Below, in pieces: positions 1-5,728 of a DNA stretch of 5,728 nt. Source of the stretch: Saprospirales bacterium. Lineage in GTDB: Bacteria > Bacteroidota > Bacteroidia > Chitinophagales > JADJOU01. Position 1 is the stretch's first letter. Each line of letters opens with the position of its first letter. The notes below the pieces were generated by a model that was not told the origin of the DNA, did not search any database, and worked only from the letters and a program-made list of their open reading frames with translations. The position numbers and the translations under genes were made by a program. Location: NCBI GenBank assembly GCA_947461165.1, contig CANHJR010000097.1:1-5728 (forward strand). The letters run 5' to 3'.

Positions 1-1908
1 CAAGGTGCTGCTACTGGCGTTGGAGGTATTCACAGAGATATTTTTACGATGGGTGCTCGACCAATTGCAGCCTTGAATTCACTCCGCTTTGGAGATATCA
101 AAGATCCAAAAACGAAATGGCTTCTGTCAGGAGTTGTCAAGGGTATTGGAGACTATGGCAATTGTTTTGGAGTGCCTACTGTGGCTGGAGAGACTTTTTT
201 TGATGCAGCCTATGAGGGAAACCCTCTTGTCAATGCGATGTCTGTAGGTATCATTGATGTCAATCATATCATATCTGCAACAGCTGAAGGTATCGGAAAT
301 CCAGTTTTCATTGTCGGTTCTGATACAGGTAAGGATGGCATCGGTGGAGCATCGTTTGCGTCTAAAGATATATCAGAAGATAGTGTAGCTGATTTGCCTG
401 CAGTTCAAGTAGGTGATCCTTTTCAGGAGAAATTGCTGCTTGAGGCAAGTTTAGAATTGGCAAAGTCAGGATGCATAGTCGGCATGCAAGATATGGGTGC
501 TGCAGGAATTACGTGCTCTACCTCCGAAATGAGCGCCAAGGGAGAAGTTGGTATGGATATCCATCTCGACAAAGTTCCAACGCGCCAAAAAAATATGCAA
601 CCATTTGAGATTTTGCTATCGGAGAGTCAAGAACGGATGCTTGTAGTCATAGAAAAAGGAAAAGAAGCTCTCGCACTCCAAATTTTCGACAAATGGGATT
701 TGAATTGTGTCGAAATCGGTGTCGTGACCGAAGGTGGTACACTCAATTATTATATGAATAACGAGATCGTAGCTTCGCTTCCTGCCTATGAGTTAGTTCT
801 AGGTGGTGGTGCTCCAGTCAATGATCGTCCGTGTACAGAGCCTTCTTATTTTGCTGAATACAAAAAATTCGATATCAATCAAACCCAAGAACCAAAAGAC
901 TTGGTAGAAACAGCCAAAGCGTTGACTGCTTTGCCAAATATTGCATCTAAGCGTTGGGTTTTCAATCAATATGACTCTATGGTTGGTGTCAACAATCTAA
1001 ACACAAACAACCCCTCAGACGCAGCAGTAACTCGAATTCTTGGATCAAACAAGGCTGTAGTATCTACCGTGGATTGCAATTCGCGTTATGTGCAGAATGA
1101 CCCTTATCAAGGAGCCATGATCGCTGTCGCCGAGGCTGCTCGAAATATAGTATGCAGTGGTGGAGAACCTTTGGCAGTAACCAATTGTTTAAATTTTGGC
1201 AATCCAATGAAGCCAGAAGTTTATTGGCAGTTTGTACAGGCAGTTCAAGGCATGGGAGAAGCTTGTAGACAATTCAATACACCAGTCACTGGCGGTAATG
1301 TCAGTTTTTATAATCAAAATGAGAGAGGACCTGTTTTTCCAACTCCTACGATTGGTATGGTCGGTAGAATGGAGGACTTAGCTTTGAAGACCAATATTGG
1401 ATTTCAGAATATAGGAGACGTCATTTACATGTTAGGTTCTGATCAGAATGATATCGCTGGAAGCGAATATCTAGCGAATATTTTAAAAATAAAAGCTAGC
1501 TCAGCTCCATATTTTAATATCGAAGAGGAAAAAAATCTTCAGAATACAATCTATCAAGTGATCCGAAAGAACTTAATTTCATCCTGTCACGATGTTTCCG
1601 ATGGCGGTTTGTTTATTGCTTTGATGGAGTCTGGACTCGTCCATGATCTTGGATTCAATCTTTGCCTTGAAACGAAAACGAGAATGGACGCTTATCTTTT
1701 TGGAGAGGCCCAAGGTCGTGTTGTTGTCTCTATTTCACTAGCTAATTCTGAACAATTGGAAGCCTTGTGTTCAGATGCTAAACTGCCAATTCAAAAAATC
1801 GGTGTCGTTCAAGCCTCCAAAATGACGATAAACTCCATAGAATTTGGAACTATTGAAGAATATAAAAACCTTCATCTGACTAGCTTAGAAAAAGAGATAT
1901 TGAGCTAA
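1..1908 (+). CDS. purL: Phosphoribosylformylglycinamidine synthase subunit PurL (5' partial)
   Basis: PurL is the cytosolic synthetase subunit of FGAM synthase. It converts FGAR to FGAM using ATP and ammonia in purine biosynthesis; in the small-type enzyme PurQ supplies the ammonia and PurS bridges the two (family knowledge). Frame 1 is open from the first base, and the reading QGAATGVGGIHRDIFTMGAR at the left edge is a hallmark of PurL, so the true start lies upstream. The M at base 49 is internal. Numbering from the first visible residue, landmarks are GSDTGKDGIGG (106-116), QDMGAAGIT (163-171), NDPYQGA (366-372), PVTGGNVSFYN (428-438) and HDVSDGG (530-536). These span the end of the first AIRS-like N domain, its C domain, and the second N and C pair. 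The 635 visible residues plus about 110 missing ones fit the usual length of about 740 of the small form. No frameshift is seen. purS and purQ are not in the window, and the next gene is unrelated. Confidence 0.98.
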   Translation, partial: QGAATGVGGIHRDIFTMGARPIAALNSLRFGDIKDPKTKWLLSGVVKGIGDYGNCFGVPTVAGETFFDAAYEGNPLVNAMSVGIIDVNHIISATAEGIGNPVFIVGSDTGKDGIGGASFASKDISEDSVADLPAVQVGDPFQEKLLLEASLELAKSGCIVGMQDMGAAGITCSTSEMSAKGEVGMDIHLDKVPTRQKNMQPFEILLSESQERMLVVIEKGKEALALQIFDKWDLNCVEIGVVTEGGTLNYYMNNEIVASLPAYELVLGGGAPVNDRPCTEPSYFAEYKKFDINQTQEPKDLVETAKALTALPNIASKRWVFNQYDSMVGVNNLNTNNPSDAAVTRILGSNKAVVSTVDCNSRYVQNDPYQGAMIAVAEAARNIVCSGGEPLAVTNCLNFGNPMKPEVYWQFVQAVQGMGEACRQFNTPVTGGNVSFYNQNERGPVFPTPTIGMVGRMEDLALKTNIGFQNIGDVIYMLGSDQNDIAGSEYLANILKIKASSAPYFNIEEEKNLQNTIYQVIRKNLISSCHDVSDGGLFIALMESGLVHDLGFNLCLETKTRMDAYLFGEAQGRVVVSISLANSEQLEALCSDAKLPIQKIGVVQASKMTINSIEFGTIEEYKNLHLTSLEKEILS

Positions 1909-1926
1909 AACAAACCCTTTGTTTTA
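1906..1926 (+). terminator. Possible terminator hairpin at the end of purL
   Basis: TAAAACAAA, a CCC loop, then TTTGTTTTA form a perfect 9-bp stem. The left arm includes the purL stop codon at 1906-1908. The stem is almost all A-T and ends in TTTT, but no separate U-tract follows, so its folding energy would be low. The symmetry could also work for transcription from the other side. It fits a weak or bidirectional terminator after purL; chance A/T symmetry is the alternative. Confidence 0.4.
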
Positions 1927-2039
1927 ATCCATTTTGAAATAGAATTTGCTGTTAATCTATCTTAAACTATTGATTTTTGCAGTTGAATACTAAACTAAGT
2001 AACGTGTTTCTTCGTCATATGGCTGAATAAATTATCGAT
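1909..2039. other. Intergenic gap between purL and the DUF2330 gene
   Basis: This 131-base AT-rich stretch holds the right part of the purL hairpin and must carry any promoter for the next gene. I find no exact TAnnTTTG box. The best I see is TTTG at 1945-1948 followed 19 bases later by TATTGATT at 1968-1975, a poor match to the Bacteroidota -7 box. An in-frame TAA at 2028-2030 sits just before the next ATG. No small ORF or RNA gene is apparent. Confidence 0.5.
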
Positions 2040-3455
2040 ATGAACAGAAAACAAATTGTAATCAGTGTTTTGGGCGTAGCAATTGCAGGCTCTGTATTCG
2101 CTTTTTGTGGCTTTTATGTAGCCAAGGCCGATACTAAATTGTATAACAAGTCCTCTCAGGTCATATTGACTCGTGATGGAGAAACAAGCACTGTCACCAT
2201 GAGTAGTGACTTTGAAGGTGATGTCAAAGATTTTGCGATGGTAATTCCAGTTCCGGTTGTTCTAAAACAGGAGGATATCAAAATTTCTGACCGTAAAGTT
2301 TTTGATTTTTTAGATGCCTATTCTGCTCCCCGGCTTGCTGAATATCAGGATGAAAACCCTTGCTACCCAAGAAGATATATTATGGAGTCTCTAAGCTCAA
2401 AGTCGGTTAGCAAAGCCTCATCTTCAATGGATATGGACAAAGTGCCTGAAATGCCAAAAGTGAAAATCGAGGCAAAATACACCGTTGGTGAATACGATAT
2501 TCTCATCTTGAGCAGCACTGAAAGTGGAGCTTTGAAGACTTGGCTTCTGTCAAATGGATACAAAATACCCGCAAAGGCCGAAGAGGTTTTAGAGCCATAT
2601 ATTAAGAGCAATATGAAGTTTTTTGTGGTCAAAGTCAATTTGGGAGAAAAGGAAAAGCTTGGGATCAAAGAACTCCGCCCTATACAGATGACTTTCAAGT
2701 CTCCAAAATTTATGCTTCCTATTCGATTGGGTATGGCGAATGCGAATGATGCGCAAGATATGATTGTCTATGCATTTACAAAAAAAGGAAGAACTGAAGT
2801 CACTAATTATCGGACGCAAATGGTTCCTACCAACAGGAATGTCCCCGAATTTATAAAGGATAGTTTTGGACCATTTTATAAATCTCTGTTTGAAAGACAA
2901 TGGCGAGCGAGCAAAAGCTCTATTTTTTTAGAGTATGCTTGGAATCTTTCGGGATCTAATTTTGTAAAATGTGATCCATGTAGCACCAATCCTCCGACCT
3001 ATTCTGACCTCAAAGATGCAGGAGTTCATTGGATAAGCTATGGTAGCAATGATAACATGTGGGGCGGCGGTGCAGACTATGCAGGCGATGTTTTTTTTAC
3101 AAGATTGCATGTGAGATATGATAGACAGAATTTTCCTCAAGACTTAGATTTTCAAGAAACTCCGAACCAGGAAAACTTTCAAGCGAGATATGTGCTGCAT
3201 ATTGCAGTCAAGGAAAAACTGAACTGCGCAGAGGGCGAGAAATATCTGAAAACAGTCAGATATCGCAGAGAGGACGAGCTCAAAGAACTCGAGAATTTGG
3301 CAGGATGGCGTGCGAGTAATTTTTCTAAATATCCGACTGAACTGGCATTCAGTATGAAGAATCAGGATAAATCTAAGGACAATGATGACATCTATTCAGA
3401 GCCTCAAAATAAAAAAGCAACACCTGAAAGAAGGAAAAAGAAGGTGAGAAATTAA
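2040..3455 (+). CDS. Exported DUF2330-family protein of unknown function
   Basis: Complete, 471 residues. The ATG at 2040 is preceded in frame by TAA at 2028 with no other start between, so the start is secure; no Shine-Dalgarno motif is seen. Residues 6-28 are hydrophobic after a basic MNRK and act as an export signal. Cleavage could fall after VFA (21) or VAKA (30); C23 lacks a good lipobox. I recognise DUF2330 from several conserved blocks: CGFYVAKADTKLYNKSSQV (23-41), FAMVIPVP, SAPRLAEYQDENPC ending at C108, YTVGEYDILILSSTESGALKTWL, MKFFVVKVNL, PKFMLPIRLGMANA, CDPC (311-314), and FFTRLHVRYDRQNFPQDLDF with FQARYVLH. A Ser-rich linker (117-134) and a Lys/Arg-rich tail (441-471) flank the conserved parts. 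Cysteines C108, C311, C314 and C396 could form disulfides outside the cytoplasm. Family function is not known to me. The gene stands 131 bases after purL and 93 before the protease, probably its own unit. Confidence 0.9.
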   Translation: MNRKQIVISVLGVAIAGSVFAFCGFYVAKADTKLYNKSSQVILTRDGETSTVTMSSDFEGDVKDFAMVIPVPVVLKQEDIKISDRKVFDFLDAYSAPRLAEYQDENPCYPRRYIMESLSSKSVSKASSSMDMDKVPEMPKVKIEAKYTVGEYDILILSSTESGALKTWLLSNGYKIPAKAEEVLEPYIKSNMKFFVVKVNLGEKEKLGIKELRPIQMTFKSPKFMLPIRLGMANANDAQDMIVYAFTKKGRTEVTNYRTQMVPTNRNVPEFIKDSFGPFYKSLFERQWRASKSSIFLEYAWNLSGSNFVKCDPCSTNPPTYSDLKDAGVHWISYGSNDNMWGGGADYAGDVFFTRLHVRYDRQNFPQDLDFQETPNQENFQARYVLHIAVKEKLNCAEGEKYLKTVRYRREDELKELENLAGWRASNFSKYPTELAFSMKNQDKSKDNDDIYSEPQNKKATPERRKKKVRN

Positions 3456-3470
3456 GAGAATTTCTTAATT
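3450..3470 (+). terminator. Possible terminator hairpin at the end of the DUF2330 gene
   Basis: AATTAAGA (3450-3457) and TCTTAATT (3463-3470) are perfect 8-bp inverted arms around GAATT, and the left arm contains the stop codon TAA (3453-3455). A competing 7-bp stem, AGAAATT (3447-3453) with AATTTCT (3459-3465), uses overlapping bases. Both are A/T-rich and weak. A T-rich stretch (CTATAAATTTTC) follows. Position right at the gene end is the main support. Confidence 0.35.
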
Positions 3471-3485
3471 CTATAAATTTTCATT

Positions 3486-3493
3486 TAAATTTG
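3486..3493 (+). promoter_or_regulatory. Candidate Bacteroidota -7 promoter box before the M4 protease gene
   Basis: TAAATTTG matches the Bacteroidota housekeeping -7 consensus TAnnTTTG exactly. A transcription start about 7 bases downstream would leave a leader of roughly 50 bases before the ATG at 3549. The upstream -33 element (TTG or TTTG) is not present at the usual distance; only TTTC at 3461-3464 is there, 21 bases upstream. In sequence this AT-rich such an 8-mer can occur by chance, so the call is tentative. Confidence 0.28.
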
Positions 3494-3548
3494 TGAAGTT
3501 TGCCTAAATTTTGATAAGAGATTTAGTGTGGCTTAACAAATTGAAACT

Positions 3549-5728
3549 ATGAAAATAACAAATACAATCATCCTATTTTTTTTGAGTTTACTTATTCAAG
3601 GTGAAATCAAATCCAGCACAAATGAAATTATTTTAACGGGATTAGAAGCATCAACTAAGGTTCGAGGTGCTGAAATGATAAGAATGTATGATTTTACATC
3701 AATTCCTGCTTATGTCAAATTTTCGGATCCGAAGATCGTTTCAGAAGAGAATATTATTCGTTTTGTCCAAGATGTACTGAAATTGCCGAAGGAAATTAGT
3801 TTTCAATTTCTACGCAAGGAAACAGACGAATTAGGTTTCACACATTACCGATATATTCAAACATATAAGGGATATGAAGTCTTTGGGACGGGTTTTGTTG
3901 TGCATATTCGAAATGGTTATCTTTGGTCTATGAATGGCATGTTGTATGACTATTTGGAAAACAATACCGCAAATATTACCGAGAAGGAAGCCTTTAAAAA
4001 AGCCTTGGATGCTATGAATGCCTCTGTATATAAATGGCAAATTCCAGAGGAGGAAGAAATGGCAAAACACGAATTCGAAGTTGATAAAATTCGGAAAACA
4101 CCTACCTATTTCCCGACAGGTAAATTGCAATACACTGCCATCAATGGAGATGCACGAAACCCAAATGCCAACCGAAGACTAGCATACTCATTTGATATTT
4201 ATGCACACGAACCGATGGATCGAAATGAAATTTTTGTAGATGCATCGACTGGTGAGATATTGTTTCAGAATCCGTTGATCATGCACGGCGATGCCAATGG
4301 AACTGCCGTGACAGCCTATTCTGGAATACGACCAATTGTAACAGATAGTGTTTTGGTAGATAGTTTTCGACTGCGAGAAATAGGTCGTGGCCAGGGAATT
4401 CAGACATTCAACCTCAGAAAAGGAACCAATTATGGGTTGGCAGTGGATTTCAGAGATAGCAATAATTATTGGAACAATGTCAATGCCAATATGGATCAAT
4501 ATGCCACTGATGCGCATTGGGGAAGTGAAATGACCTATGATTATTTCTTTCTAAAACATGGAAGGAATGGCATCGACAATGCAGGTTTTCTGCTCAAAAG
4601 TTATATTCATTACAGCACCAATTATACGAATGCGTTTTGGGATGGTTCTAGAATGACTTATGGCGATGGTGCAGCGCCATACACCCCTCTTGTTGCCATG
4701 GATATTGCAGGACATGAAATAGCTCATGGATTGACCAATTTCACTTCAAATCTAACGTATGCCTATGAATCAGGAGCATTAAATGAATCGTTTAGCGACA
4801 TTTTTGGTGTTGCTATCGACTTTTATTCGCGACCGACTCTTGCCAATTATCAGATGGGAGATGGTATTGGTGGTTCACCTTTTCGGTCCATGATAAATCC
4901 TAGAATTTATAATCATCCTCGAAACTATTTGGGTCAGCATTGGTATACGGGTACTGGTGACAACGGCGGAGTCCATATCAATAGTGGGGTTCAGAATCAT
5001 TGGTTTTATCTTCTAAGCGAAGGCGGCATAGGAAGGAAAGATAACAATGATAGTTTTTGGGTTCATCAAATAGGAATGGACACTGCTGGCAAAATTGCTT
5101 TTCGAAATAATACGGTTTACCTTACAGCATCATCAAACTATGCTGACGCTAGATTTTATGCTATTCAATCGGCTATTGATTTGTATGGAGCCTGCACGTC
5201 TCCAGTTATCGCTACTACGAATGCATGGCATGCTGTTGGTGTTGGGCCGCGTTATGATACAACCGTTATTGCCAATTTTATTTCCCCAAATCCTTTGAAT
5301 TGCGGGGCACCGCAAAAGGTCAATTTTATCAACCTATCCATCAATTCATCTAGTTTTAGATGGTTTTTTGGCAATGGAGATTCTAGTACACTAAGGAACC
5401 CTTCGGAAATCTATACTGCCGATGGAAGCTACACAGTGACTTTAATAGCTGATGGCGGAAGATGTGGTAAGGATACTATCGTAAAAACAAGTTATATCTT
5501 ATTGGATCGGCACAACGACTGTATTTATTCGATCGGAGATACTATGAGTACACAATGTAACGGCATATTATATGATGATGGTGGTCTGAACGGCAATTAT
5601 AACACTTCAAAAGACCTTGTTTTCAATATTAATCCTGTCGGTGCTACATCCAATCTACTTCGTTTTAGAGACTTCGACGTCGAGTCAACCACCTCTGCCT
5701 GCAGTTATGATTATCTTTCCATTTACAA
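3549..5728 (+). CDS. Secreted M4 (thermolysin-family) zinc metallopeptidase with PKD and CUB domains (3' partial)
   Basis: An extracellular zinc endopeptidase made as a proenzyme. The ATG at 3549 is the first start after an in-frame TAA at 3534; the frame stays open for 726 codons to the window edge. Residues 1-22 are a signal peptide (KITNTIILFFLSLLIQG core). Residues about 79-130 match the FTP propeptide, and about 143-238 a PepSY-like segment ending VDASTGEIL. The M4 domain spans about 245-566: NAFWDG (361-366), HEIAH with zinc ligands H389 and H393 and catalytic E390, third zinc ligand E413 in SGALNESFSDIFG exactly 20 residues after H393 as in thermolysin, Y404, R446, and DNGGVHINSG with D471 and H476. 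It ends with AWHAVGVG. A PKD domain follows (about 575-654; W605, GNGD at 608-611, YTVTL), then a CUB domain from C658 with C670, FDVES and C718-SYDYLSIY, cut by the edge. Self-processing would release the propeptide. Secretion by a type IX system is inferred from architecture; no sorting signal is visible. No Shine-Dalgarno motif is seen. Confidence 0.96.
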   Translation, partial: MKITNTIILFFLSLLIQGEIKSSTNEIILTGLEASTKVRGAEMIRMYDFTSIPAYVKFSDPKIVSEENIIRFVQDVLKLPKEISFQFLRKETDELGFTHYRYIQTYKGYEVFGTGFVVHIRNGYLWSMNGMLYDYLENNTANITEKEAFKKALDAMNASVYKWQIPEEEEMAKHEFEVDKIRKTPTYFPTGKLQYTAINGDARNPNANRRLAYSFDIYAHEPMDRNEIFVDASTGEILFQNPLIMHGDANGTAVTAYSGIRPIVTDSVLVDSFRLREIGRGQGIQTFNLRKGTNYGLAVDFRDSNNYWNNVNANMDQYATDAHWGSEMTYDYFFLKHGRNGIDNAGFLLKSYIHYSTNYTNAFWDGSRMTYGDGAAPYTPLVAMDIAGHEIAHGLTNFTSNLTYAYESGALNESFSDIFGVAIDFYSRPTLANYQMGDGIGGSPFRSMINPRIYNHPRNYLGQHWYTGTGDNGGVHINSGVQNHWFYLLSEGGIGRKDNNDSFWVHQIGMDTAGKIAFRNNTVYLTASSNYADARFYAIQSAIDLYGACTSPVIATTNAWHAVGVGPRYDTTVIANFISPNPLNCGAPQKVNFINLSINSSSFRWFFGNGDSSTLRNPSEIYTADGSYTVTLIADGGRCGKDTIVKTSYILLDRHNDCIYSIGDTMSTQCNGILYDDGGLNGNYNTSKDLVFNINPVGATSNLLRFRDFDVESTTSACSYDYLSIY

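Noticed and set aside
49..51. ATG at 49 as the start of purL
   Set aside because: The frame is open from base 1 and the preceding residues (QGAATGVGGIHRDIFT) are conserved PurL sequence, so this Met is internal.
1945..1975. Promoter for the DUF2330 gene (TTTG, 19 bases, TATTGATT)
   Set aside because: The downstream element matches TAnnTTTG only at the TA and one T. It is too weak to call.
2096..2110. Lipobox at C23 of the DUF2330 protein
   Set aside because: The residues before C23 are V-F-A-F; a Phe at -1 does not fit the lipobox, where Gly, Ala or Ser is expected.
2363..3140. Three minus-strand open frames (2363-2698, 2589-2900, 2928-3140) opposite the DUF2330 gene
   Set aside because: They lie wholly inside a clearly coding + strand gene, overlap each other, and their translations show no recognisable domain or start context. 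They are antisense shadows.
1..3455. purL and the DUF2330 gene as one functional operon
   Set aside because: A 131-base gap with a hairpin at the purL end separates them, and a cytosolic purine enzyme has no evident link to an exported protein.
3831..4517. Minus-strand open frames at 3831-4130 and 4188-4517
   Set aside because: Both are opposite the propeptide and early catalytic region of the M4 protease, whose + frame is continuous with family motifs. Their translations are Ile/Cys-rich without a known pattern.
5095..5315. Open frames at 5095-5298 (+) and 5133-5315 (-)
   Set aside because: Both overlap the end of the M4 domain, where the protease frame gives the expected family sequence (NAWHAVGVG). 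The alternatives look non-coding.

Overview
The window reads as a piece of a Bacteroidota chromosome (my inference). The evidence is an AT-rich sequence, no clear Shine-Dalgarno motifs in front of the two visible starts, and a secreted M4 protease followed by PKD and CUB modules, an architecture common in Saprospiria, Chitinophagia and Flavobacteriia. The genus cannot be named from this sequence. All three genes lie on the + strand and fill nearly the whole window; the two gaps between them are 131 and 93 bases.

Region 1 (1-1908) is the C-terminal 635 residues of PurL, the synthetase subunit of FGAM synthase in purine biosynthesis. The start codon and about 110 N-terminal residues lie upstream of the window. 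A 9-bp A/T hairpin begins inside the stop codon and may end transcription.

Region 2 (2040-3455) is a complete gene for an exported protein of the DUF2330 family, 471 residues, function unknown. It has a signal peptide, a conserved cysteine pattern and a basic tail. A short hairpin overlaps its stop codon.

Region 3 (3549 to the window end) is a secreted thermolysin-family (M4) metallopeptidase. It runs open off the right edge as 726 codons without a stop. Visible in order are a signal peptide, an FTP/PepSY-type propeptide, the M4 catalytic domain with all zinc and catalytic residues, a PKD domain and the start of a CUB domain. A type IX secretion sorting domain would be expected beyond the edge but cannot be seen.

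The genes do not look like one functional pathway: a cytosolic purine enzyme, an exported protein of unknown role and a secreted protease. Hairpins at both gene ends and a possible Bacteroidota-type -7 box before the protease suggest separate transcription units. I saw no RNA genes, mobile elements or CRISPR arrays, and no clear evidence of a new system. The points most worth a second look are the altered calcium-site residues of the protease and the DUF2330 protein.
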